A stretch of DNA of 57,612 nucleotides, from positions 1-57,612 of the forward strand of contig DXDR01000031.1 of the NCBI GenBank assembly GCA_019115385.1, read 5' to 3'. Position 1 is the stretch's first letter. Every line of letters begins with the position of its first letter. The position numbers were made by a program, and so were the translations under genes. Shown here in pieces: positions 16,699-25,577 of this stretch. The notes beneath the pieces are model-generated. The model did not search any database. It was not told the DNA's origin and was given only the letters and a program-made list of their open reading frames with translations. This DNA is from Candidatus Mediterraneibacter avicola (GTDB taxonomy: Bacteria; Bacillota; Clostridia; Lachnospirales; Lachnospiraceae).

Positions 16699-17964
16699 AT
16701 GGCGCTGAAGAAAAAGGCAGTGACCGGGATGAAGGATATCATGCCCGGAGAAATGGAGATCAGGGACTATGTTATCGGACTGATTAAAGACACATACAGG
16801 ACATTTGGGTTTTCCTCCATTGAGACTCCGTGTGTGGAGCACATTGAGAATCTGTGCAGCAAGCAGGGCGGAGACAATGAGAAACTGATATTTAAGATTT
16901 TGAAAAGAGGAGAGAAACTGAAGCTTGACCAGGCGAAAGAAGAGGCAGATCTGGTAGATGGAGGACTGCGGTACGATCTGACGGTGCCTCTGTCCCGCTA
17001 CTATGCAAACCATGCTAATGAACTTCCTTCTCCGTTTAAAGCCCTTCAGATGGGGAACGTATGGAGAGCGGACCGGCCTCAGCGGGGAAGATTCCGCCAG
17101 TTTATGCAGTGTGATATAGATATTCTGGGAGAGCCGTCCAATCTGGCAGAGATCGAGTTGATCCTGGCTACTACGGCACTTCTGGGGAAACTGGATTTCA
17201 AAAATTTTACCATCCGCATCAATGACAGACGTTTTTTGAAAGCAATGGCTGCATACAGTGGATTTTCGGAGGAAGATTACGACAGTATTTTCATCACACT
17301 TGATAAGATGGACAAAATTGGCCTGGACGGAGTAGAAAAGGAACTTAAGGAGACCGGTTATGCAGAAGAGTCCGTGGAAAAGTATCTTCAGTTATTTAAA
17401 GAGATTACAAACGATGTGGCGGGTGTACGCGTGTGCAAAGAGAAACTACAGGGCTATCTTGCGCCTGAAGCGGCGGATTCACTGGAAATGATCATTACCA
17501 GTGTGGAGAGCCAGAAGGAAGCGGAGTTTCGGATGTTCTTCGATCCCACACTTGTAAGGGGAATGTCTTACTATACAGGCACCATTTTTGAGATTTCCAT
17601 GGATGAGTTTGGCGGTTCTGTCGGAGGCGGAGGAAGATATGACAAGATGATCGGCAAATTTACCGGACAGGACACGCCGGCAGTAGGATTTTCAATCGGT
17701 TTTGAGCGCATTATCATGCTCCTTCTTGAACGCGGCTACCAGGTGCCGGACAGCAGAGAGAAAAAGGCATTTCTCGTAGAGAAGAATATGCACCAGGAGG
17801 GGATGCTCAAAGTGCTCGAACTGGCCAGAAACGAACGTCAGGCAGGAAAACAGGTAATGATCGTAAATATGAAAAAGAACAAAAAATTCCAAAAAGAGCA
17901 ACTTGCGGAACAAGGTTATACAGATATCACAGAATGCTACCGCGATTCGGTAGAAAATCTGTAA
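16699..17964 (+). CDS. hisS: Histidyl-tRNA synthetase
   Basis: This 421-residue class II synthetase shows motif 2 (WRADRPQRGRFRQFMQCDID) and the histidine-specific LVRGMSYYTGTIFEI block. A glycine-rich motif 3 (VGFSIGFERI) and a C-terminal anticodon-binding domain follow. It charges tRNA-His. It begins three bases after the hemZ stop with AAAGGAG inside the end of hemZ. No T-box leader precedes it. Confidence 0.93.
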   Translation: MALKKKAVTGMKDIMPGEMEIRDYVIGLIKDTYRTFGFSSIETPCVEHIENLCSKQGGDNEKLIFKILKRGEKLKLDQAKEEADLVDGGLRYDLTVPLSRYYANHANELPSPFKALQMGNVWRADRPQRGRFRQFMQCDIDILGEPSNLAEIELILATTALLGKLDFKNFTIRINDRRFLKAMAAYSGFSEEDYDSIFITLDKMDKIGLDGVEKELKETGYAEESVEKYLQLFKEITNDVAGVRVCKEKLQGYLAPEAADSLEMIITSVESQKEAEFRMFFDPTLVRGMSYYTGTIFEISMDEFGGSVGGGGRYDKMIGKFTGQDTPAVGFSIGFERIIMLLLERGYQVPDSREKKAFLVEKNMHQEGMLKVLELARNERQAGKQVMIVNMKKNKKFQKEQLAEQGYTDITECYRDSVENL

Positions 17965-18001
17965 ATGAAATATAATAGATGAAGTTGTCAGAGAACTTCC
18001 T

Positions 18002-18024
18002 CAAAAGGGGTCAGGCCCCTTTTG
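18002..18024 (+). repeat. Perfect hairpin with TCAGG loop, copy 1
   Basis: CAAAAGGGG (18002-18010) pairs with CCCCTTTTG (18016-18024) around a TCAGG loop. The same stem and loop occur at 32318-32337. Here it lies between hisS and aspS, 29 bases before the aspS start, without a T-run beyond the stem. Confidence 0.7.
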
Positions 18025-18052
18025 GAGAAATTGTGAGATAAAGGAGAAAATT

Positions 18053-19837
18053 ATGGCTGAATCAATGCAGGGATTAAGGAGAACCCACCGCTGTGGTGAA
18101 TTATCCGCCGCAAATGTGGGCGAGACTGTAACTATCATGGGATGGGTACAGAAAAACAGAAATAAAGGCGGGCTTGTGTTTATTGATGTGCGCGACCGTT
18201 CGGGAATCGTCCAGGTTGTTTGTGAGGAGGGGAAAACCGATGCGGCGCTTCTTGAGAAGGCGGCTTCACTGCGGGCAGAATATGTGGTTGCCATTGTCGG
18301 AGAAGTGGCAAAACGTTCTGGCGCGGTTAATGAGAAGATCGCTACAGGTGAGATTGAGGTGCTGCCGTCAGAACTGCGGATCCTTTCCGAGTCTCTGACG
18401 CCTCCGTTCCAGGTGGAGGAGAACTGTAAGACAAAGGAAGAGGTGCGCCTGAAATACCGTTATCTTGACCTGCGCAGGCCGGATATCCAGAGAAATCTTA
18501 TGATGAAAAGCCAGGTTATGACGCTGACAAGACAGTTCTTCAGTGAGGAAGGTTTCCTTGAGATCGAGACTCCCATGCTGGGTAAGACAACCCCAGAGGG
18601 CGCGCGAGACTACCTTGTGCCCAGCCGTGTGCATCCGGGATGCTTCTACGGTCTGCCCCAGTCACCCCAGCTTTACAAGCAGCTTTTGATGTGCTCCGGG
18701 TTTGACCGCTACATCCAGATCGCAAGATGTTTCCGTGATGAAGACCTGCGCGCGGACAGACAGCCGGAGTTTACACAGATCGACATGGAGCTGTCTTTCG
18801 TAGATGTGGATGATGTGATTGATGTTAATGAAAGATACCTTGCGAAGCTGTTCAAAGAAGTGCTGGATGTAGAAGTTCCACTTCCGATCCAGAGGATGAC
18901 ATGGCAGGAAGCGATGGACCGCTTTGGTTCCGATAAACCGGATCTGCGCTTTGGCATGGAGCTTACGGACGTGACAGACGTGGTAAGAGGCTGTGGTTTT
19001 GGCGTATTCACAGGTGCAGTTGAAAATGGAGGAAGCGTGCGCGGCATCAACGCAAAAGGCCAGGGGGGAATGCCGAGAAAAAAGATCGACAAGCTGACTG
19101 CATTTGTAAAAGATTATGGTGCAAAAGGACTTGCATATATTGCGATCGCGGAAGATGGCGCAGTGAAATCTTCCTTTGCCAAGTTTATGAGCGAAGAGGA
19201 GATGGACGCGCTTATCAAAGCGATGGATGGACAGCCGGGCGACCTGCTTCTGTTCGCGGCTGACAAAAATAAAGTCGTGTGGGATTCTCTGGGAGCCCTT
19301 CGCGTAGAGCTGGCGCGTCAGCTTGAACTTCTGGATAAAAACGAATATCGCTTTGTATGGATCACTGAGTTCCCGCAGTTTGAGTGGAGTGATGAGCAGG
19401 GACGATATCTTGCCATGCATCATCCGTTTACTATGCCGATGGAAGAAGATCTGCCGCTTCTGGATAAAGGAGAACTTGGCAAAGTACGTGCGAAGGCTTA
19501 TGATATCGTTCTTAACGGGAATGAGATCGGTGGCGGAAGTGTGAGGATCCATCAGGATGACATTCAGGAGAAGATGTTCGAGGCCCTTGGGTTTACGAAA
19601 GAACAGGCGCACAGCCAGTTCGGTTTCCTGCTCGAAGCGTTTAAGTATGGGGTTCCGCCGCACGCAGGACTTGCATATGGCCTGGATCGTCTTGTCATGC
19701 TCATGGCAAAACAGGAGAGCATCCGCGACGTGATCGCGTTCCCCAAGATCAAAGATGCGTCCTGCCTGATGACAGAGGCGCCGACTCCGGCAGATGAAAA
19801 ACAGCTGGAGGAGCTGGGGCTCTCAATAGTAGAATAG
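18053..19837 (+). CDS. aspS: Aspartyl-tRNA synthetase
   Basis: The 594-residue protein is the long bacterial type. It has an N-terminal OB-fold anticodon domain (GWVQKNRNKGGLVFIDVRDRSG), motif 2 (RCFRDEDLRADRQPEFTQID), a GAD insertion (about 300-400) and motif 3 (AYGLDRLVMLMA). It charges tRNA-Asp, possibly also tRNA-Asn if the cell uses the amidotransferase route. AAAGGAG lies eight bases before the ATG. It is the last gene of the relA operon; a large palindromic element begins one base after its stop. Confidence 0.93.
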   Translation: MAESMQGLRRTHRCGELSAANVGETVTIMGWVQKNRNKGGLVFIDVRDRSGIVQVVCEEGKTDAALLEKAASLRAEYVVAIVGEVAKRSGAVNEKIATGEIEVLPSELRILSESLTPPFQVEENCKTKEEVRLKYRYLDLRRPDIQRNLMMKSQVMTLTRQFFSEEGFLEIETPMLGKTTPEGARDYLVPSRVHPGCFYGLPQSPQLYKQLLMCSGFDRYIQIARCFRDEDLRADRQPEFTQIDMELSFVDVDDVIDVNERYLAKLFKEVLDVEVPLPIQRMTWQEAMDRFGSDKPDLRFGMELTDVTDVVRGCGFGVFTGAVENGGSVRGINAKGQGGMPRKKIDKLTAFVKDYGAKGLAYIAIAEDGAVKSSFAKFMSEEEMDALIKAMDGQPGDLLLFAADKNKVVWDSLGALRVELARQLELLDKNEYRFVWITEFPQFEWSDEQGRYLAMHHPFTMPMEEDLPLLDKGELGKVRAKAYDIVLNGNEIGGGSVRIHQDDIQEKMFEALGFTKEQAHSQFGFLLEAFKYGVPPHAGLAYGLDRLVMLMAKQESIRDVIAFPKIKDASCLMTEAPTPADEKQLEELGLSIVE

Positions 19838-20299
19838 GTTCGGATTTGTCGAAGGGAACTTCTGGACAGAGAAAAAGGAAAACAGAGGACAAAGGAGTTC
19901 TTATAAGACGGATTCAGAAGAGGGGAACAGGAAATTCTGATTCCGTTCCATGAGTTAAGAAAAATAAAGGAACCTGAGGATCAGCTAAAAACAGGATTTG
20001 CAGCGGGCTAACTTGCATACGCCCGGACAGAACCCGCTGCAAATCCTAACGCTGATCCTCAGGTTCCTATTTTTCTAACCTCATTCCAAAGTCATCAGAA
20101 TTTCCTGTTCCCCTCTTCTGAAAGGCGCATCCAAAAACTTTCCGGCCTTCCGTTTTTCTGTTCCTCAGACCGGAAAATTCCTTCGTAATATCTTATAAGA
20201 CAAAAGCAAGGAGAACTTTAATGGAGAAAAAGACAGAGGATCCGGACAGGCAGTACTGACGTTCTGAATCCAGTCAGCAGCATCCCCGACAAATCCGAA
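19838..20299. repeat. Large structured palindromic element, copy A
   Basis: This gene-free stretch has outer inverted repeats TTCGGATTTGTCG (19839-19851) and CGACAAATCCGAA (20287-20299). A 210-base core contains three nested perfect stems: S1 19913-19941 with 20094-20122 (29 bp), S2 19968-19985 with 20051-20068 (18 bp), and S3 19993-20007 with 20033-20047 (15 bp). Between S1 and S2 the loops are TCCGTTCC (19942-19949) and TCCAAAGTC (20085-20093). Between S2 and S3 they are TAAAAAC and AAC. Copy B at 26900-27338 keeps the loops but has different stems. The element could be a structured RNA or a non-autonomous mobile element. Confidence 0.8.
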
Positions 20300-20346
20300 T
20301 TCCCATATAAATCCCGAATCTCCGGGCTTTTTAATTTTACATAGAT

Positions 20347-20421
20347 TTAACATACTTCTGATTTTACATTTAACATTTCCCTTTTATGATGAATACCGTG
20401 GTTGACACAGAATAATATAAT
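20347..20421 (+). promoter_or_regulatory. Candidate Pho-regulated promoter of pstS
   Basis: TTAACA (20347-20352), TTTACA (20363-20368) and TTAACA (20370-20375) resemble PhoP-box hexamers of Firmicutes. TATGAT (20385-20390) lies 16 bases after TTTACA, and a perfect TATAAT lies at 20416-20421. A TTGACA at 20402-20407 is only eight bases before that TATAAT, too close to act as its -35. The adjacent two-component system is the likely regulator. The exact start site cannot be chosen by eye. Confidence 0.45.
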
Positions 20422-20449
20422 CCAGATTTGAAAAAGGAGATTATGAACA

Positions 20450-21334
20450 ATGAAAATGAAAAAGTTTATTGCAGTTTTGACTATGGCAGGTATGATGACA
20501 GCGCTTGCTGCAGGATGCGGTTCTGACAACGGTTCTGACAGCGGTGATTCCGGTGAGTGGGATGCAGCAAAAGAAATCACAGTCGTATCCCGTGAGGAAG
20601 GTTCTGGAACAAGAGGAGCATTTACAGAACTGTTCGGTGTTGTAGATGAGGATGACAACGATATGACAACACTTGAGGCTCAGACAACAAATAACACATC
20701 TGTTATGATGACAACTGTATCTGAAAATGAGTATGCGATCGGGTACATATCACTGGGTTCTCTTGACGAGTCTCTTGTAAAAGCTGTGAAAATCGATGGA
20801 GCAGAGGCTACAGCAGAGAATATTGAAAACGGAACTTATAAAGTGTCCAGACCGTTTAATGTAGCAGTTAAGCCGGATCTTGACAATGCAGTTGCAACAG
20901 ATTTCCTTGCATTCATTATGAGCACAGAAGGCCAGGCAGTTGTTGAGGAAGAAGGTTATATCCCGGTATCTGACGTGCAGGCATATGCAGGAACACAGCC
21001 GGAAGGAAAAGCAGTTGTGGGCGGTTCTTCTTCTGTATCTCCGGTAATGGAGAAACTGATCGAGGCTTACGAAGCAGTTAACCCGAATGCAGAGATCGAG
21101 CTTCAGACAACAGACTCTACAACAGGTATGACCAATGCGATCGAAGGAAGCTATGATATCGGAATGGCATCCAGAGAGCTGAAAGAGGAAGAGGCTGCTG
21201 AACTTACAGGAACAGTTATCGCAACAGACGGTATCGCAGTAATTGTAAACCTGAACAACCCGACAGACGATATGACAGTTGACCAGGTTAAATCAATCTA
21301 TGTTGGCGACGTTACAACATGGGATGCAATCTAA
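20450..21334 (+). CDS. pstS: Phosphate ABC transporter substrate-binding lipoprotein (permuted order)
   Basis: The protein of 294 residues has a lipoprotein signal (LAAGC) and binds phosphate outside the membrane for PstCAB. The usual two halves are in reversed order. The first half begins EITVVSREEGSGTRGAF and runs through GYISLGSL and VSRPF, which normally form the C-terminal half. The second half begins VVGGSSSVSPVMEKLIEAY and runs through MASRELKEEE and DGIAVIVNLNNPT to VGDVTTWDAI, normally the N-terminal half. Both halves keep their phosphate-contact motifs (SGTR and GSSSVSP). Total length is normal. This suggests circular permutation, not damage. AAAGGAG precedes the ATG. Confidence 0.88.
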   Translation: MKMKKFIAVLTMAGMMTALAAGCGSDNGSDSGDSGEWDAAKEITVVSREEGSGTRGAFTELFGVVDEDDNDMTTLEAQTTNNTSVMMTTVSENEYAIGYISLGSLDESLVKAVKIDGAEATAENIENGTYKVSRPFNVAVKPDLDNAVATDFLAFIMSTEGQAVVEEEGYIPVSDVQAYAGTQPEGKAVVGGSSSVSPVMEKLIEAYEAVNPNAEIELQTTDSTTGMTNAIEGSYDIGMASRELKEEEAAELTGTVIATDGIAVIVNLNNPTDDMTVDQVKSIYVGDVTTWDAI

Positions 21335-21423
21335 GCAGACAATAGAAGAAGCTTAGGCGGCGAACAAACAGACAGGGCGGATCTGGAAAGTCCGACTGGC
21401 AGAAATTCCGCTTAAAGTTAAGT

Positions 21424-21453
21424 ATGAGCCGGGCAGACATCTACCCGGCTCAT
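21424..21453 (+). promoter_or_regulatory. Hairpin between pstS and pstC
   Basis: ATGAGCCGGG (21424-21433) pairs perfectly with CCCGGCTCAT (21444-21453). No T-run follows; AGGAGG of pstC comes right after. It probably keeps pstS transcripts more abundant than those of the permeases. Confidence 0.6.
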
Positions 21454-21465
21454 TAGGAGGCAAAA

Positions 21466-22359
21466 ATGAAATCGAAAGCATGGACTGAGAAATTCATGCA
21501 GGGAGTGTTCTTTGTTGCCGCGTGCGCGTCAGTGCTGGCGGTAGCGCTCATTTGTATCTTTCTGTTTGCAAATGGTATCCCTGCAATAAGAGAAATTGGA
21601 TTTGTGAAATTTATTACAGGGGACATCTGGCGCCCGGGCAGCGAACAGTTCGGCATCTTTCCAATGATCATCGGCAGCCTTTATGTGACCGCAGGCGCAG
21701 TTATCTTCGGAGTGCCGATCGGGATCCTGACCTCTGTATTTATGGCAATGTACTGCCCGAAAAAAATCTATAAACCGCTGAAAGCGGCGACAGAGCTGCT
21801 TGCCGGAATTCCGTCGGTTGTATACGGCTTTTTCGGTCTGGTGGTTGTTGTGCCGATCGTGCGCAGCTTTGGCGAGACACTGTATGATGCAGGGCTTGTA
21901 AAAAGTGCAGGAAACGGAAACAGTATTCTGACTGCTTCCCTGATTCTGGGAATGATGATCCTGCCAACGATTATCGGAACAACAGAAAGTGCAATGCGGG
22001 CTGTTCCCGTTCATTATTATGAAGGTTCCCTTGCGCTGGGTGCAACGAAAGAAAGAAGTATTTTCCGCGTGATCATCCCGGCTGCAAAATCCGGCGTGAT
22101 CGCAGGAATCGTACTTGGAATGGGCCGCGCGATCGGTGAGACAATGGCTGTCATAATGATCGTTGGAAACCAGGCGCGCCTTACGACCAGCATGCTGGAC
22201 GGTATCCGTACTCTGACCGGAAATATCGTAATTGAAATGGGATATGCGACAGGGATTCACAGAGAGGCGTTGATCGCCACAGGAGTTGTGCTGTTTGTGT
22301 TCATCCTGATCATCAATTTCAGCGTAGCGCTGTTAAAGAGGAGGGCGGATCATGAGTAA
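21466..22359 (+). CDS. pstC: Phosphate ABC transporter permease PstC
   Basis: This 297-residue integral membrane protein has about six helices. It carries the permease signature around GATKERSIFRVIIPAAKSGVIAGIVLGMGRAIGETMAV, including the EAA-like loop that contacts PstB. An N-terminal helix (VFFVAACASVLAVALICIFLF) and KFITGDIWRPGSEQFGIFPMI are typical of PstC. The gene overlaps pstA by eight bases, so the permeases are translationally coupled. Confidence 0.93.
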   Translation: MKSKAWTEKFMQGVFFVAACASVLAVALICIFLFANGIPAIREIGFVKFITGDIWRPGSEQFGIFPMIIGSLYVTAGAVIFGVPIGILTSVFMAMYCPKKIYKPLKAATELLAGIPSVVYGFFGLVVVVPIVRSFGETLYDAGLVKSAGNGNSILTASLILGMMILPTIIGTTESAMRAVPVHYYEGSLALGATKERSIFRVIIPAAKSGVIAGIVLGMGRAIGETMAVIMIVGNQARLTTSMLDGIRTLTGNIVIEMGYATGIHREALIATGVVLFVFILIINFSVALLKRRADHE

Positions 22360-23212
22360 TAAAACTACGATTGGCGATAAACTCAGGACTTATCTGAAAC
22401 ATCCGGGTTCGTTTATTATGATGCTGCTCGTAATGCTGGCGGCGATTCTCACTTTTGCCGTACTGATTTTCCTGATTGCATATATATTGATCAATGGTGT
22501 GCCGCACTTGACTCCGTCGCTTTTCTCATGGGAGTATTCATCAGAGAATGCGTCGGTTGTGCCTGCGCTGATCAATACAATTATCATGACACTTTTATCC
22601 CTGCTGATTGCAGTTCCCTTTGGTATTTTTTCTGCAATCTTCCTTGTGGAATATGCAGGAAGAGGAAATAAATTTGTGGAGGTTATCCGGCTGACAACAG
22701 AAACACTTTCCGGTATCCCGTCTATCGTGTATGGACTGTTCGGTATGCTGTTTTTTGTCAACACTCTGGGGTGGGGCTTCTCGCTTCTGGCGGGCGCTTT
22801 TACTCTGGCGATCATGATACTTCCTCTGATCATGAGAACTACTGAGGAGGCGCTGAAATCTGTTCCAGACTCCTACCGTGAAGGAAGCTTCGGGCTTGGG
22901 GCAGGAAAACTGCGGACAGTGTTCCGCATCGTCCTTCCCTCTGCGATTCCGGGCGTCCTGGCAGGCGTTATCCTGGCAATCGGACGTATTGTAGGAGAGA
23001 CGGCGGCTCTGATGTATACATCTGGTACAGTCGCACAGATTCCTTCAAGCATCATGGGTTCCGGCCGTACACTGGCGGTACACATGTACAATCTGTCCAG
23101 TGAAGGACTCTACATGGATCAGGCTTATGCGACAGCAGTTATCCTGCTTATCCTTGTAGTGGGGATCAATGCACTCTCAAGTGTGATTGCAAGAAAACTT
23201 ACGAAAGTATAA
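22352..23212 (+). CDS. pstA: Phosphate ABC transporter permease PstA
   Basis: The 286-residue membrane protein pairs with PstC. The EAA loop is GSFGLGAGKLRTVFRIVLPSAIPGVLAGVILAIGRIVGETAA. The earlier LTTETLSGIPSIVYGLFGMLFF block is typical of PstA. It has about six transmembrane helices and normal length. GGAGG lies inside the end of pstC. Confidence 0.93.
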   Translation: MSNKTTIGDKLRTYLKHPGSFIMMLLVMLAAILTFAVLIFLIAYILINGVPHLTPSLFSWEYSSENASVVPALINTIIMTLLSLLIAVPFGIFSAIFLVEYAGRGNKFVEVIRLTTETLSGIPSIVYGLFGMLFFVNTLGWGFSLLAGAFTLAIMILPLIMRTTEEALKSVPDSYREGSFGLGAGKLRTVFRIVLPSAIPGVLAGVILAIGRIVGETAALMYTSGTVAQIPSSIMGSGRTLAVHMYNLSSEGLYMDQAYATAVILLILVVGINALSSVIARKLTKV

Positions 23213-23232
23213 AATGTGAAAAAACTGTGAAC

Positions 23233-23267
23233 GGGGACGTAGTAAAATCCAAATTGACTACGTCCCC
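23233..23267 (+). promoter_or_regulatory. Hairpin between pstA and pstB
   Basis: GGGGACGTAGT (23233-23243) pairs over 11 bp with ACTACGTCCCC (23257-23267). No T-run follows, so it is a likely stabiliser or partial attenuator inside the pst operon. Confidence 0.55.
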
Positions 23268-23287
23268 AATCAAGAAAGGGTAAGGAA

Positions 23288-24037
23288 ATGTCAAAGATAA
23301 GTATTAAGAATCTTGATTTATATTACGGCGATTTTAAAGCTCTTAAAGATGTAAATCTTGAAATCGAAGCCAACAAGATCACCGCTTTTATCGGGCCTTC
23401 CGGATGCGGTAAATCTACTCTTTTAAAATCGATCAACCGTATGAATGACCTGGTCGAGGGCTGCCGCATTGAAGGGGAGATCCTTCTGGACGGACAGAAC
23501 ATTTTTAAAGGTATGGATGTAAATATGCTGAGAAAGCGTGTGGGTATGGTTTTCCAGAAACCGAATCCGTTCCCCATGAGCATCTATGATAATATTGCCT
23601 TTGGTCCCAGGACACATGGCGTCCATTCCAAATCAAAACTGGATGATATTGTAGAGAAATCTCTGCGCAACGCCGCCATCTGGGATGAGTGCAAAGATCG
23701 TCTCAAAACGAGTGCGCTGGGTATGTCCGGCGGACAGCAGCAGAGACTCTGTATTGCAAGAGCTCTGGCAGTAGAGCCGGAAGTGCTTCTGATGGATGAG
23801 CCTACATCGGCTCTGGACCCGATTTCTACATCCAAGATTGAAGACCTTGCGATGGAACTGAAAAAAGATTATACTATTGTCATGGTTACACATAATATGC
23901 AGCAGGCGGTGCGTGTATCTGACAATACCGCATTCTTCCTTCTCGGAGAGGTTGTAGAATACAACGACACAGAAAAATTATTCTCAATACCGGCTGATAA
24001 GAGAACAGAAGACTATATCACAGGGAGGTTTGGTTAA
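23288..24037 (+). CDS. pstB: Phosphate ABC transporter ATP-binding protein PstB
   Basis: The 249-residue ATPase has Walker [10 protein letters not shown], the PstB-type [20 protein letters not shown] segment, signature [13 protein letters not shown] and Walker [12 protein letters not shown], then the switch His in VTHNMQQA. It powers PstCA. AAAGGG precedes the ATG. PhoU starts three bases after its stop. Confidence 0.95.
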   Translation: MSKISIKNLDLYYGDFKALKDVNLEIEANKITAFIGPSGCGKSTLLKSINRMNDLVEGCRIEGEILLDGQNIFKGMDVNMLRKRVGMVFQKPNPFPMSIYDNIAFGPRTHGVHSKSKLDDIVEKSLRNAAIWDECKDRLKTSALGMSGGQQQRLCIARALAVEPEVLLMDEPTSALDPISTSKIEDLAMELKKDYTIVMVTHNMQQAVRVSDNTAFFLLGEVVEYNDTEKLFSIPADKRTEDYITGRFG

Positions 24038-24040
24038 ACT

Positions 24041-24709
24041 ATGCGTAATAAATTTGACCAGCAGCTGCATCTTCTTGACGAGCAGCTCACACATATGGGA
24101 GAACTTTGCGAGATGGCCATTGCGAAAGCAACGCAGGCGCTGAAAGACGGAAGTATTGAGCAGGCGAAGATTATTATCGCAGAGGACGAGGAAATCGACC
24201 AGATTGAAAAAGATATTGAGAGACTTTGCCTCAAACTTCTTCTTCAGCAGCAGCCTGTGGCAAAGGATCTGAGAAGAATCTCAGCGGCTCTGAAAATGAT
24301 CACAGACATGGAGCGCATCGGAGACCAGACATCCGATATTGCTGAAATTATTATCTCTTCAAAGGGTGTTGCCGCCACAGATGAGATTCATGTAATCGGA
24401 ACAATGGCTTCCGAAGTGAGCAAAATGGTGCGCAACAGCGTGACCGCGTATGTAAACAGAGATCTTGAACTTGCACAGAGCGTTATGGCGGCCGATGATG
24501 AGATCGATCAGTATTTTGAAGAAGTCCGGGACGAGATGATCGACTTTATCAAGGAAGAAAAAGGTGAGAACGGAAAGCGGATATTTGACCTGATCATGGT
24601 GACAAAATATCTTGAAAGAATCGGTGATCATGCGACAAATATTGCTGAATGGGTAGAATTTTCCATCACAGGAGTTCACAAGGACAGCGCGATAATCCAC
24701 GAGAGCTGA
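24041..24709 (+). CDS. phoU: Phosphate signalling protein PhoU
   Basis: The 222-residue all-helical protein is made of two PhoU repeats of three helices. Each carries an E/D-x3-D metal cluster motif (EDEEIDQIEKDIE near residue 50, AADDEIDQYFEEVRDEM near 150). ERIGDQ and ERIGDHATNIAEW are the family's signature repeats. PhoU links the transporter's state to the sensor kinase and keeps it silent when phosphate is plentiful. Confidence 0.93.
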   Translation: MRNKFDQQLHLLDEQLTHMGELCEMAIAKATQALKDGSIEQAKIIIAEDEEIDQIEKDIERLCLKLLLQQQPVAKDLRRISAALKMITDMERIGDQTSDIAEIIISSKGVAATDEIHVIGTMASEVSKMVRNSVTAYVNRDLELAQSVMAADDEIDQYFEEVRDEMIDFIKEEKGENGKRIFDLIMVTKYLERIGDHATNIAEWVEFSITGVHKDSAIIHES

Positions 24710-24902
24710 TTGGTCTTGCGCGAAGTGTATAACAGTTTCAGACACCCTGCAGCAAGAGCAGGGTGTCTGGTAAAAGGACTGCCGGCCGTACATGGTACAG
24801 AACATATTCTGCGTCCGGCAATCCAGGAATGAAAAGCAGGAACGTGACGGTACAAAACCGTGCATACTGCGGAAACGAAAAGGATAATAAGGAGAAGTTT
24901 GA
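24710..24902 (+). promoter_or_regulatory. Hairpin-rich gap between phoU and the response regulator
   Basis: CAGACACCCTG (24739-24749) pairs perfectly with CAGGGTGTCTG (24759-24769), followed by GTAAAAGG, not a T-run. Smaller stems follow (a GCCGG/CCGGC pair near 24782-24819 and ACGGT/ACCGT near 24848-24862). This may attenuate readthrough from pst into the regulator genes. No convincing promoter was found. Confidence 0.45.
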
Positions 24903-25577
24903 ATGATATATTGCGTGGAAGATGACGACAACATCCGGGAACTTGTAATATATACATTGGAAACAACGGGACTCAAGGCAAGAGGGTTCGCAGATGGTTC
25001 TGCTTTCATGGAGGCTTTGGCGTTCGACACGCCAGAGCTTATTTTACTTGACATCATGCTCCCGGGCGACGACGGGCTTGAGCTTCTGAAGAAACTGAAA
25101 TCTTCACAGAAAACAAAAGGAATCCCGGTTATTATGGTGACCGCAAAAGGAACGGAATATGACAAGGTGATCGGGCTGGATTCCGGCGCCGATGATTATG
25201 TGACAAAGCCTTTTGGGATGATGGAGCTTGTCTCCAGGATCAAAGCAGTCCTGCGCCGCAGCGGAAAAGTAGAGGACCGTATGGATATGGACATTGCAGG
25301 CGTCCATGTAAATGTAAAAAAACATGAGGTGACCGTAGGGGGCAAAGAAATCTCGCTCACCCTGAAGGAGTTTGAACTTCTGGAAAAGCTGATGCGCAAT
25401 CAGGGAATCGTTCTCACAAGGGATCAGCTTCTCACGGAAATCTGGGGATATGATTTTGACGGAGAGACTCGTACCGTGGACGTACATATCCGTACTCTGC
25501 GGCAGAAACTGGGAGAGAAAGGCGAGATTATCCAGACTGTGCGCGGTGTGGGATATCGTGTCGGTGGAGATGCATGA
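24903..25577 (+). CDS. Response regulator, PhoB/PhoP type
   Basis: The 224-residue OmpR-family regulator has a receiver domain with acidic patch EDDD, phospho-acceptor D50 (LLDIMLPGDDG) and Lys in VTKPFG. Its winged-helix DNA-binding domain starts around residue 130 (LTLKEFELLEKLMRNQG to RTVDVHIRTLRQKLG). Position after phoU indicates control of the pst operon. It overlaps the kinase gene by four bases. AAGGAGA precedes the ATG. Confidence 0.9.
   Translation: MIYCVEDDDNIRELVIYTLETTGLKARGFADGSAFMEALAFDTPELILLDIMLPGDDGLELLKKLKSSQKTKGIPVIMVTAKGTEYDKVIGLDSGADDYVTKPFGMMELVSRIKAVLRRSGKVEDRMDMDIAGVHVNVKKHEVTVGGKEISLTLKEFELLEKLMRNQGIVLTRDQLLTEIWGYDFDGETRTVDVHIRTLRQKLGEKGEIIQTVRGVGYRVGGDA

Noticed and set aside
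15919-17013. Minus-strand open frame spanning hemZ and hisS
   Set aside because: It covers two conserved genes antisense and has no supporting signal.
16599-18052. T-box leaders before hisS or aspS
   Set aside because: The gaps are too short and lack specifier or antiterminator elements.
20402-20421. TTGACA with TATAAT as the pstS promoter
   Set aside because: The spacing is only eight bases. The hexamers may act separately, but not as one sigma-A promoter.
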